Shown here: in pieces, positions 56,926 to 64,000 of the stretch | Position numbering within the stretch: the stretch's first letter is position 1 | Layout of the letters: each line of letters opens with the position of its first letter | Assembly: GCF_003987495.1 (NCBI RefSeq) | Contig: NZ_NGJU01000004.1 | Coordinates: 93,821-157,820 of the forward strand | DNA from: Vagococcus salmoninarum | GTDB taxonomy: Bacteria > Bacillota > Bacilli > Lactobacillales > Vagococcaceae | Direction of reading: 5' to 3' | DNA length: 64,000 nt | Notes under the pieces: generated by a model | Seen by the model: only the letters and a program-made list of their open reading frames with translations | What the model was told of the DNA's origin: nothing | Databases searched by the model: none | Translations under genes and position numbers: made by a program

Positions 56926-56953
56926 TTGCAGTTATTTTAAGACGTGCTATAAT
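56926..56953 (+). promoter_or_regulatory. Promoter of ktrB
   Basis: TTGCAG at 56926-56931 and an extended -10 TGCTATAAT (TATAAT at 56948-56953) are 16 bp apart. AAAGGGA follows before the ATG at 56991. Confidence 0.7.
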
Positions 56954-56990
56954 TAATTTACTAGTAATTTCAGAAAGGGACCTAACTTTA

Positions 56991-58391
56991 ATGGCCAAAC
57001 ATCGTTTTTTTTATGGGTACAAGCGTGACTTTGCACGCTTTATTTCAACACATGTTTCAAGTATTCAATTAATTGTCAGCTATTATGCTATTTTAACCGT
57101 CATTGCCTTTATTCTTTTGAAATTGCCCTTTTTTAGAAACCCAGGGATTCAGACGACGTTCCTTGACGATGCCTTTATGGCGGTTAGTACCGTCAGTGTT
57201 ACCGGGTTAAGTACTTTTAATATTAATGAAGTCTTTAACGACCGAGGGGTTATTTTATTAGAAATTCTCTTCCAAGTTGGTGGCCTTGGAATTATGATGG
57301 TCTCGACTTTCTTCTTTATTGTTTCCCGCCGAAAGATTTCTTTGAAACAACGGCAACTAATTATGACGGATATGAACCAACCTCGTTTAAGCGGGATCGT
57401 TCGGTTGATTCGGACTACATTAGGAATTATTTTATGGATTCAATTTATTTTCGGTTCAATCTTTTCTGTCCATTTTTATTTATCGAATCACCATGCAACG
57501 ATTCGCGATGCGATCTTTTACGGTTTCTATCAAGCTATTTCCGCTGTCACTAACTCTGGGTTTGATGTGACCGGTGGCTCAATTGAACCTTACGCTAATG
57601 ATTACTTTTTTATTATTTGTATTATTATATTGATTATGATCGGTGGGATTGGTTTCCCCGTTATTATGGAAATCAAAGAATGGCTTTTCTTCAAAAAGAA
57701 ACGACGGGGGTATCCTTTCCGCTTTTCTCTTTTCAGTAAATTAGCCATCGGGTCATTTATTATTTTGTTTGTCGCTGGTACGCTCTTTATTTATTTGTTG
57801 GAACGGAATCATCTCTTTGCTGATATGCCTAGTTCCCAACGCTTAATCACCTCGATGTTTTATTCGATGACCACCCGAAATGCCGGGTTGCAAATCAATG
57901 ACTTAAATCAGTTTCAGACACCAACCTTGATCCTTTTTTCAACTTTAATGTTTATTGGTTGTAGCCCAAGTTCTGTTGGTGGTGGTGTCCGAACAACAAC
58001 TGTGGCGATTGTCGTCTTATATCTTTTTTCTTTTATTAAAAGCGAAGAAAACATCAGTATTTTCGGTCGCCGAATTTCTGATGAAGATGTCAAAAAAGCC
58101 ATAGTTGTCTTTAACTTATCCTTATTAATGTGCTTTTTCTCAGTCATGGTTTTATCTGCCACTGAGGATCATTCCTTAATTTCAATCATTGTCGAAGTCG
58201 CCTCGGCTTTTGGAACTACAGGCCTTTCCCTAGGCATCACTGATGACTTAACGACTGTCGGTAAAATTATTATTGCCGCCTTAATGTTTATTGGGCGAAT
58301 TGGCATGTTGTACACGTTAATGTTATTTATCCCTAAAGAAATGCAAGATAAAGGTTATCTTTACCCAACTGAAAAAATAATCATCGGTTAA
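56991..58391 (+). CDS. ktrB: TrkH/KtrB-family potassium uptake channel
   Basis: This 466-residue protein has four M1-P-M2-like units. Selectivity-filter segments are visible (STVSVTGLSTFN, AVTNSGFDVTGGS, TRNAGLQ and FGTTGLSLGIT). It takes up K+ with a cytosolic KtrA/C regulator, which is not encoded next to it. It is a single-gene unit. Confidence 0.92.
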   Translation: MAKHRFFYGYKRDFARFISTHVSSIQLIVSYYAILTVIAFILLKLPFFRNPGIQTTFLDDAFMAVSTVSVTGLSTFNINEVFNDRGVILLEILFQVGGLGIMMVSTFFFIVSRRKISLKQRQLIMTDMNQPRLSGIVRLIRTTLGIILWIQFIFGSIFSVHFYLSNHHATIRDAIFYGFYQAISAVTNSGFDVTGGSIEPYANDYFFIICIIILIMIGGIGFPVIMEIKEWLFFKKKRRGYPFRFSLFSKLAIGSFIILFVAGTLFIYLLERNHLFADMPSSQRLITSMFYSMTTRNAGLQINDLNQFQTPTLILFSTLMFIGCSPSSVGGGVRTTTVAIVVLYLFSFIKSEENISIFGRRISDEDVKKAIVVFNLSLLMCFFSVMVLSATEDHSLISIIVEVASAFGTTGLSLGITDDLTTVGKIIIAALMFIGRIGMLYTLMLFIPKEMQDKGYLYPTEKIIIG

Positions 58392-58397
58392 AGGATG

Positions 58398-58437
58398 AAA
58401 CTATTCGATCTAAGTTAATTAGAAAGAATAGTTTTTT
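58398..58437 (+). terminator. Terminator after ktrB
   Basis: AAACTATTC / GAATAGTTT hairpin followed by T residues. Confidence 0.75.
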
Positions 58438-58568
58438 CTTAAGACGAGCCATGACTATTGGCAAGTCTGAATAATTACGCTATTATATGGTATGATTAGC
58501 AAGACGAAAAAATTTAGTTTCCAATGAAAAGTCTTAAATTTCATTGATATTAGCAGGAGGAATGAGCA

Positions 58569-59912
58569 ATGAGCTTACGGAGTCAATTAGCCACATTTGT
58601 AGGGAAATCCACACAATGGTTTTTACAAACATTTTTAAAAGGTGGCAGTAGTTTGCCTGGCAAATTAGCCTTAAAGATTGATCCTAATATTTTAGCTAGT
58701 TTAGCGAAAGATTATGAAGTGATTGTGGTCACAGGTACTAACGGAAAAACATTAACAACTGCTTTAACTGTTAATATCTTAAATAAGGAGTTTGACAATG
58801 TGTTAACTAACACTACTGGTGCCAATATGGCTCAAGGAATTGTGTCGACCTTCTTGTCAGCGAAACACACGAAAGGTCAGAAAAAATTTGCGGTCTTAGA
58901 AATTGATGAAGCTAGTCTGAGTAAAGTTACCGCTCAAATTAAACCAACCCTCTTCTTATTTACTAATATTTTCCGCGATCAAATGGATCGTTACGGCGAA
59001 ATATATACAACGTATCAATTAATTGTTGACGGTGCTGCTAACGCGCCAGAAGCAACAATTTTATGTAACGGCGATTTACCAATTTTCAACTCACTTGAGA
59101 CTGTTAATCCCCGCCAATACTTTGGCTTTAATCATCAAAATGATAGCCAGCTAATGGCTCATCATAATACTGATGGAGTTGTTTGTCCTAAGTGTCAACA
59201 TATTCTCCACTATAAAATGATTACTTACAGCAACTTAGGCAAGTATTACTGCCCTAATTGCGACTTTAAGCGTCCAAAACTCGATTATCAATTGACAATG
59301 CTTGGCGAAATGACTAATACTTCCGCTGAATTTGTGATTGACAATGAGCGTTACGCCATTGAAGTCGGCGGCTTGTACAATGTTTATAACGCCCTAGCAG
59401 CAACAGCTGTGGCTGAATACTATAAGGTTAGTCCTGATAAAATTCGCGAAGGCTTAGCTTACGATGAAAAAATCTTTGGTCGTCAAGAAGTCATCACTAT
59501 TGATGGTAAAATCTGTACTTTAGTTCTCGTTAAAAATCCCGTAGGCCTTAATCAAGTCATCGATATGATCGACTTAGCCCCTCGACCATTTTCTCTCGTT
59601 AGTTTGTTAAATGATAATTACGCAGATGGCATTGACGTCAGTTGGATTTGGGATGGCAATCATGAACTTTTTCCTGAGATGGGGGTTTCCCAAGTCATTA
59701 CTGGTGGTGACCGTTCAGAAGATATGACCTTGCGGATGAAAGTCGCAGGTATTCCTGAAAATAAATTAAAAGAAGTGCCGGCTATTTCTGATGTTATTGA
59801 AGAAATCAAACAATTACCAACGGAACAAGTTTTTATTTTAGCCACTTATACTGCAGTCTTACAACTTCGTAAAGAATTAGCACATCAAGGCTATATTAAA
59901 GGAGGCATGTAA
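58569..59912 (+). CDS. murT: Lipid II isoglutaminyl synthase, MurT subunit
   Basis: This 447-residue Mur-ligase-like protein amidates D-Glu of lipid II together with GatD. The ATP motif is [13 protein letters not shown] Cys4 zinc ribbon is inserted ([10 protein letters not shown] and YYCPNCDFK), as in known MurT. The C-terminal DUF1727 domain is present. It ends 1 nt before gatD. An AGGAGG site precedes the ATG at 58569, with an extended -10 (TGGTATGAT) about 70 bp upstream. Confidence 0.95.
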   Translation: MSLRSQLATFVGKSTQWFLQTFLKGGSSLPGKLALKIDPNILASLAKDYEVIVVTGTNGKTLTTALTVNILNKEFDNVLTNTTGANMAQGIVSTFLSAKHTKGQKKFAVLEIDEASLSKVTAQIKPTLFLFTNIFRDQMDRYGEIYTTYQLIVDGAANAPEATILCNGDLPIFNSLETVNPRQYFGFNHQNDSQLMAHHNTDGVVCPKCQHILHYKMITYSNLGKYYCPNCDFKRPKLDYQLTMLGEMTNTSAEFVIDNERYAIEVGGLYNVYNALAATAVAEYYKVSPDKIREGLAYDEKIFGRQEVITIDGKICTLVLVKNPVGLNQVIDMIDLAPRPFSLVSLLNDNYADGIDVSWIWDGNHELFPEMGVSQVITGGDRSEDMTLRMKVAGIPENKLKEVPAISDVIEEIKQLPTEQVFILATYTAVLQLRKELAHQGYIKGGM

Positions 59913-59913
59913 G

Positions 59914-60591
59914 ATGTCACAATTAGAAATCAGAGCTTGTCACTTATATGGAAATTTACTAAATACTTATGGTGATAACGGCAATATGTTAATGCTTGCG
60001 TACCAAGCAAAAAAACGAGGAGTGACCTTTACTTCTGAGATCGTCAGTATTCACGAAGGCTTTAAAGCTGAAGACTACGATTTTGTCTTCTTTGGTGGCG
60101 GTCAAGACTATGAACAAGTCATCGTTTCTAAAGATATTCAAAAGAAAAAAACTGAGTTAACTAAGTTCATTGAAGAAGATGGGGTGACTTTAGCGATTTG
60201 TGGTGGTTATCAAATGCTCGGTCATTATTACATTGGTGCTAATGGTGAAAAAATACCCGGTATCAGCGCCCTTGACCACTATTCTTTAAGCCAAGATAAT
60301 AATCGTTTTATCGGCAATGTTGAAATTTACAACGCTGAATTTGATGAAACTTACTACGGCTTTGAAAATCATAACGGCATGACTTTCCTAGGTGCTGGCG
60401 AACGCCCCTTAGGTCAAGTTAAAGTTGGTCACGGCAACAATGGTCAAGATAAAACTGAAGGGGTTATTTACAAAAATACCTTTGGCAGTTATTTCCATGG
60501 TCCTTTGTTAGCCCGTAACGAACACCTTGCCGTCCGCTTAATTGACTTAATTTTAACTAAAAAATATGGCCCTGATTATCAAAAAAAATAA
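59914..60591 (+). CDS. gatD: Lipid II isoglutaminyl synthase, GatD glutaminase subunit
   Basis: This is a 225-residue class I glutamine amidotransferase that supplies ammonia to MurT. The catalytic Cys is in [11 protein letters not shown] and the His is in [10 protein letters not shown]. The N-terminus [16 protein letters not shown] matches the family. It is co-transcribed with murT and followed by a terminator. Confidence 0.95.
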   Translation: MSQLEIRACHLYGNLLNTYGDNGNMLMLAYQAKKRGVTFTSEIVSIHEGFKAEDYDFVFFGGGQDYEQVIVSKDIQKKKTELTKFIEEDGVTLAICGGYQMLGHYYIGANGEKIPGISALDHYSLSQDNNRFIGNVEIYNAEFDETYYGFENHNGMTFLGAGERPLGQVKVGHGNNGQDKTEGVIYKNTFGSYFHGPLLARNEHLAVRLIDLILTKKYGPDYQKK

Positions 60592-60643
60592 ACTGACTAG
60601 TGTCTTCCAACCTTTACAGTTAGGAAGACACAGTCAGTTTTTT
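60590..60643. terminator. Bidirectional terminator
   Basis: AACTGACT-AG-TGTCTTCC / GGAAGACA-C-AGTCAGTT hairpin with A and T runs, between gatD and the YitT gene. Confidence 0.9.
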
Positions 60644-61520
60644 ACATTTCATTCGGATTATCAGAGACATCTTCGAAAAATTCCCGCGTAAAGCCTTCAC
60701 CAATCACACTTTGAGCGTCATTAATAATAACAAAGGCTAGTGGGTCAATCTCATTAATAATTTTTTGAATTGGTAATAATTGTTGACGACTAATCACTAC
60801 ATATAATAATTTTTTCTCGTTTTGTTGATAGTACCCTTTGCCATTAATAATCGTTAAGCCACGTTCTAGTTGCTCACTAATTTCTTTAGATATGGCTTCA
60901 TGTTTTTCAGAAATAATCGTCACGGTCTTTTTCGGATTAGAGCCTTCTAAAATAAAATCTAACAGCTTCGTTGAGACTGCTAAAGAGACAATTGTAAACA
61001 TCATGCTTTCCAGTCCAATGACAAAAACTGAAGGAATCACGACGATTAAGTCAAAGAATAATAAGGCATAGCTGGTGTTCCACCCTAAATACTTATTGGC
61101 TAATTTGGCCAAGATGGCACTTCCTGCCGTGGTCCCATTCCCTTTCATAATCAAGCCCATGCCGATTCCCATTAAAGCACCTGCCCCAATGGCTGCAATG
61201 ATGACTTCATTTGTTTCAAAGGCTAACGTTTCAGTCAGCTTTAAAAAGATTGACATCGTGCCAATGGCATAAATAGTGTAAAATATAGTTTTACGGTCTA
61301 AATATTTGTAACCTACGACCATCAAAATTGCATTAAAGAAAATATTTGTCACGGCTGGTGACAGCCCATTCGTATAATAAAGGATCATCGTTAAACCAGT
61401 TACGCCACCTTCACCTAGTTGATTAGGTAAGGCAAAGACATTTACAGCCATGGCAAACACTAATGACCCAATCGTTATTTTTAACAAATTAAATAATAGC
61501 TCACGGTAATTCTTAGTCAA
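60642..61520 (-). CDS. YitT-family membrane protein
   Basis: This 292-residue protein has five to six membrane segments (FAMAVNVFALPNQLGEGGVTG signature start) and a C-terminal cytosolic DUF2179 domain (about residues 205-285; VTIISEKHEAISKEIS). The family is widespread in Firmicutes and its transport or regulatory role is not established. It is a single-gene unit with a ribosome site AAAGGGGGAG before 61520. Confidence 0.87.
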   Translation of the reverse strand: MTKNYRELLFNLLKITIGSLVFAMAVNVFALPNQLGEGGVTGLTMILYYTNGLSPAVTNIFFNAILMVVGYKYLDRKTIFYTIYAIGTMSIFLKLTETLAFETNEVIIAAIGAGALMGIGMGLIMKGNGTTAGSAILAKLANKYLGWNTSYALLFFDLIVVIPSVFVIGLESMMFTIVSLAVSTKLLDFILEGSNPKKTVTIISEKHEAISKEISEQLERGLTIINGKGYYQQNEKKLLYVVISRQQLLPIQKIINEIDPLAFVIINDAQSVIGEGFTREFFEDVSDNPNEM

Positions 61521-61685
61521 TCTAACTCCCCCTTTAAAGCCTTCACTAATAAAAAAAAGACGTTTACGTCCTCTCTAAAGATACTAAATGTTTTAAGAGA
61601 ATGCAAATCATTTTACTGGATTTTTATACACAGGGGTCACTTCCCTTAAACTAATAGGAAAATAATAATAAAGGAGCTCATTTCG

Positions 61686-62366
61686 ATGACAAAAACAATT
61701 ATTGAAAAACTTAACTTAACTAAATATTCCCAAGGGGTCTTTTTAAACCAACCACAAGATTCGACTTATTTTGACGAACTTATGCCATTAAAAACGGACT
61801 TAACTCATTTGAAGGAACCGCTAGACTTACTTTTTACTTTTGTCGATTCATTACCTGACTTAATTGCCCAAATCAAGAAACTGACTAATGAAGTTGTTTT
61901 TGCCCCACAAGGTTATCTCTTTGTCGCCTATCCTAAAATTGGCAATCAAAAATACCCGACTAGTGTTCATCGCGACGCGATTTTTCCAGCACTAGGGATT
62001 GATCCTGATGGTGATGGTTATTTAGCAGAGACAGATTTCAAATTTTCACGGATGGTCAGTCTTGATGATACTTTTACGATTGTTGGCCTTAAATACTTAC
62101 CGAAAAAAAAGACTGTTAAAAGCCAACCAGCCAGTCAAAGAGTCAGTGATTATGAAGCCTTAATCCCTAAGTTAAAACAAGCTTTGCAAACTAATTCAGT
62201 AGCTTTAACTTTTTTTGAAAGTCTAACCCCTGGTTATCAAAGAAGCTGGGCCCGCTATGTTTACAGTGCCAAGCAAGACACTACCCGTCAGAAACGGCTA
62301 AATGAAACGGTTGACTTATTACTTCAAGGCTTTAAAAGCAAAGACTTAGCTAGTAAAAATAGTTAA
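61686..62366 (+). CDS. Protein with C-terminal YdeI/OmpD-associated domain
   Basis: This is a 226-residue protein. The last ~75 residues (ALTFFESLTPGYQRSWARYV, AKQDTTRQKRLNETVDLLL) match the YdeI/OmpD-associated family, sometimes annotated as bacteriocin protection. The N-terminal ~140 residues (FVAYPKIGNQKYPTSVHRD, DFKFSRMVSLDDTFTIVGL) are a separate domain I do not recognise. Function unknown. AAAGGAG precedes the ATG at 61686. Confidence 0.7.
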   Translation: MTKTIIEKLNLTKYSQGVFLNQPQDSTYFDELMPLKTDLTHLKEPLDLLFTFVDSLPDLIAQIKKLTNEVVFAPQGYLFVAYPKIGNQKYPTSVHRDAIFPALGIDPDGDGYLAETDFKFSRMVSLDDTFTIVGLKYLPKKKTVKSQPASQRVSDYEALIPKLKQALQTNSVALTFFESLTPGYQRSWARYVYSAKQDTTRQKRLNETVDLLLQGFKSKDLASKNS

Positions 62367-62458
62367 AGATAAGTTGCCTTGATTTTGAGTGTTGATCTTT
62401 CTCATCAGCTAAATTTATACAGAAGATTTTTAGTGACATGCCAGGCACCTTTCACAAG

Positions 62459-62499
62459 ACTAAAAAGACTGTCACATTTGAGTTAACAGTCTTTTTAGT
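62459..62499. terminator. Bidirectional terminator
   Basis: ACTAAAAAGACTGT / ACAGTCTTTTTAGT hairpin between convergent genes. Confidence 0.88.
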
Positions 62500-62513
62500 T
62501 TAATTATTTTCAA

Positions 62514-62954
62514 TTATCCTTGATGAATTTCGGTTTCAAAGACTGGGCTATTAGCTAATGAGTCATGAACTGGACACGTTCTATTAATAAATTCAACAAA
62601 ATCGGCAATTTCAGCAGCTGTGTTATCTGCTTTCACGTAAAATGTTGAGGTGATTTTAGAAAAGCCAATCTTCGCTTGGGGATTTTTCCCAGTAAAGCCA
62701 TCTGGGTCAAGTTCACCGGCTAATTCGACTTTAATTTCTTCTAAATTAATCTTATGTAACCTTGCAAAAGAACGGGCAACAATCACTTTACATGCCCCTA
62801 AACTACAAAGTAAAGCTTCCACTGGATTCATTCCTTCATCAGTACCACCTAAATTCTTTGGCTCATCTAATAAAAATTCAAACCCTCTTGAACTACATTT
62901 AACTTGTAACCCTTTGATTGACTCTGTTTGCGCTGTGAATGTTTCTACTGCCAT
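62514..62954 (-). CDS. OsmC-family peroxiredoxin-like protein
   Basis: This 146-residue OsmC/Ohr-fold protein has the two reactive Cys positions in LCSLGACKVI and NRTCPVHDSL. It probably reduces organic hydroperoxides. The layout fits the YhfA/OsmC branch rather than Ohr. It is a single-gene unit with AGGAGG before the ATG at 62954. Confidence 0.9.
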   Translation of the reverse strand: MAVETFTAQTESIKGLQVKCSSRGFEFLLDEPKNLGGTDEGMNPVEALLCSLGACKVIVARSFARLHKINLEEIKVELAGELDPDGFTGKNPQAKIGFSKITSTFYVKADNTAAEIADFVEFINRTCPVHDSLANSPVFETEIHQG

Positions 62955-63205
62955 TTTAATTGCCTCCTTTTATTAATCACTCTTACAAGTGTAATATATC
63001 ACAAACTAAACCGTTATCATTAAAAATCACTCTTTTTTAATCATTCTCTTACTATCTTTACTAATTATCCTTCATTAAATAGACTTTTTACCTCTTGGTT
63101 ACCACGTATTAATAGACTTGATAAGAACTTAATCAATAATAATAAGGGCCTAACTCTGACATTTTTGGATAATTAAGCTAAAATAACTTAATAAGGAGGG
63201 ATAGT

Positions 63206-63607
63206 ATGGTTAAGAAACAACCACAAGTTGGAGTCGGTGCCCTATTACTAAATGATCGACAAGAAGTCTTACTCGTTTTAAGAAAGAAAGCCCCTGATCC
63301 ACACTGTTGGAGCTTACCTGGTGGCAAAGTCGAATGGTTAGAAACGATTGAACAAGCCACTATTCGCGAAATTAAAGAGGAAGTTAATCTTGATATTCAA
63401 CTAGAAAAATTAATTTGCGTGACTAACCACTTGTTACCTGAAGAAGACGTTCATTTTATTTGCCCAACTTTTTCAGCTACAATTGTAGCTGGTGAAATAG
63501 TTAACAATGAGCCTGAAAAACTGGCTGACATCCGTTGGTTTCCCATAACTGATTTACCTGATAATTTAACTTATACGACAAGTTATCCACTGTCTTTATT
63601 AGCATAA
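63206..63607 (+). CDS. Nudix hydrolase
   Basis: This 133-residue Nudix protein has the box GGKVEWLETIEQATIREIKE then EVNLD (about residues 37-60). It is ADP-ribose/MutT-like; the substrate is unknown. AAGGAGGG precedes the ATG at 63206 and a terminator follows. Confidence 0.9.
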   Translation: MVKKQPQVGVGALLLNDRQEVLLVLRKKAPDPHCWSLPGGKVEWLETIEQATIREIKEEVNLDIQLEKLICVTNHLLPEEDVHFICPTFSATIVAGEIVNNEPEKLADIRWFPITDLPDNLTYTTSYPLSLLA

Positions 63608-63646
63608 AAAAGTGAACCTAAGAATATATCTTAGGTTCACTTTTTT
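63606..63646 (+). terminator. Terminator after the Nudix gene
   Basis: AAAGTGAACCTAAGA / TCTTAGGTTCACTTT hairpin with A and T runs. Confidence 0.92.
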
Positions 63647-63660
63647 CGTTACAATTGAGG

Positions 63661-63774
63661 CTACAGTCTACTTCGCCACCAATATTTTATAAAATACCAA
63701 CTAATGTTAGTAATTTCATGACTATCAAAAGAGCTAGTCATCGGCAAATAATAAGCTTCTTTTACGTAATACAT
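63661..63774 (-). CDS. Possible 37-residue ORF beside the IS end
   Basis: This short ORF starts with ATG after GGAGAGGG and reads MYYVKEAYYLPMTSSF... to a TAG at 63661. The ribosome site is good, but no family is recognised. It begins just outside the IS terminal region, so it may be the surviving part of a gene whose upstream control was lost when the IS inserted. It is too short to be sure. Confidence 0.35.
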   Translation of the reverse strand: MYYVKEAYYLPMTSSFDSHEITNISWYFIKYWWRSRL

Positions 63775-63789
63775 AACACCCTCTCCCCC

Positions 63790-64000
63790 GGGACTGAACC
63801 CTTAAAATGAGACAGTAATAAAAACACCTATGCGGTTGCTTGTTTTCGATAATCTATCGGAGATAAGTAACCGTATTTTTGTTGAATTCTCTTTTCATTA
63901 TAATACTTGATGAAATTTTGTACAGTTTCGATTACACTAGTAGTAGAGCATCCAAGCTCTGACTGTATTGAGAACGTTTCAGACTTTAGAGTGGAATGAA
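63790..64000 (-). mobile_element. IS3-family element, one end only
   Basis: The inner boundary is set near 63790 by the terminal sequence GGACTGAACCCTTAAAATGAGAC (63791-63813), which resembles IS3/IS150-group inverted repeats. The rest of the element lies past the right edge. Its insertion target repeat cannot be checked. Confidence 0.75.
63828..64000 (-). CDS. IS3-family transposase, C-terminal part
   Basis: These 56 codons before a TAG read HSTLKSETF..., YYNEKRIQQKYGYLSPIDYR, the end of the DDE integrase domain of IS3-family OrfB. HSTLKSE includes the catalytic Glu. The 5' part lies outside the window. The insertion sequence is on the minus strand. Confidence 0.88.
   Translation of the reverse strand, partial: HSTLKSETFSIQSELGCSTTSVIETVQNFIKYYNEKRIQQKYGYLSPIDYRKQATA

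Noticed and set aside
1-64000. tRNA/rRNA genes, CRISPR repeats, prophage or plasmid functions
   Set aside because: I saw no cloverleaf clusters, regularly spaced repeats, integrase, phage structural or replication-initiator genes.

Overview
The window is ordinary chromosome of a low-GC Gram-positive bacterium of the order Lactobacillales. Its gene content fits Enterococcaceae, perhaps Vagococcus-like; the genus is an inference. Supporting features are the tdk-prfA-prmC-sua5-glyA-upp run, rpoE (RNA polymerase delta), MurT/GatD, a MapZ-like zinc-ribbon protein, a T-box before metNIQ, a guanidine-I riboswitch before an SMR pair, and factor-independent terminators between most transcription units. 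I found no rRNA or tRNA genes, no CRISPR array and no prophage. One IS3-family transposase is cut by the right edge.

Layout. 1-2956 (minus): the late-competence DNA-uptake operon comEA-comEB-comEC, with comEC cut by the left edge. 3138-4537 (plus): an ECF-like sigma factor and a membrane protein, divergent from comEA; the two promoters share a 10-bp element in inverted orientation. 4577-9510 (minus): an acetyltransferase gene with an in-frame stop, rpoE, a DUF1934 gene, and a SorC-type regulator with E1 beta and E1 alpha of a thiamine-dependent 2-oxoacid dehydrogenase. 9720-16166: lipoate ligase, HD hydrolase, HAD phosphatase, Nudix, glyoxalase, a frameshifted MerR regulator, a DfsB-like protein and a Nudix regulator. 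16230-27336: rlmN, a Na+/H+ antiporter, a YcaQ-like protein, an MFS transporter broken at a G8 tract, ftsK, topB and a DUF1033 gene. 27505-36208: metNIQ with its long leader, gcvH/yusI, rodA, an esterase, the guanidine exporter pair and a polysaccharide deacetylase. 36264-44531: the upp-to-tdk block, a metallo-hydrolase and the MapZ-like protein.

The accessory part is 44696-56838. One cluster has an AgrA-like LytTR regulator whose receiver lacks the phosphoacceptor aspartate. It is divergent from a small secreted protein (frameshifted), two ABC permeases, an ATPase, a lipoprotein and a truncated lipoprotein copy. A second cluster links an FtsX-type ABC transporter, a membrane-anchored PASTA protein and an OmpR/histidine-kinase pair, next to a large unrecognised membrane protein. 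The rest, 56991-64000, is housekeeping: K+ uptake, MurT/GatD, YitT, OsmC and Nudix, ending in the IS3 remnant.

Five genes look damaged: an acetyltransferase (in-frame TAG), a MerR regulator (A7), an MFS transporter (G8), a secreted protein (A8) and a truncated lipoprotein copy. The three homopolymer cases could be phase-variable sites, real decay or assembly errors. The sequence alone cannot decide.
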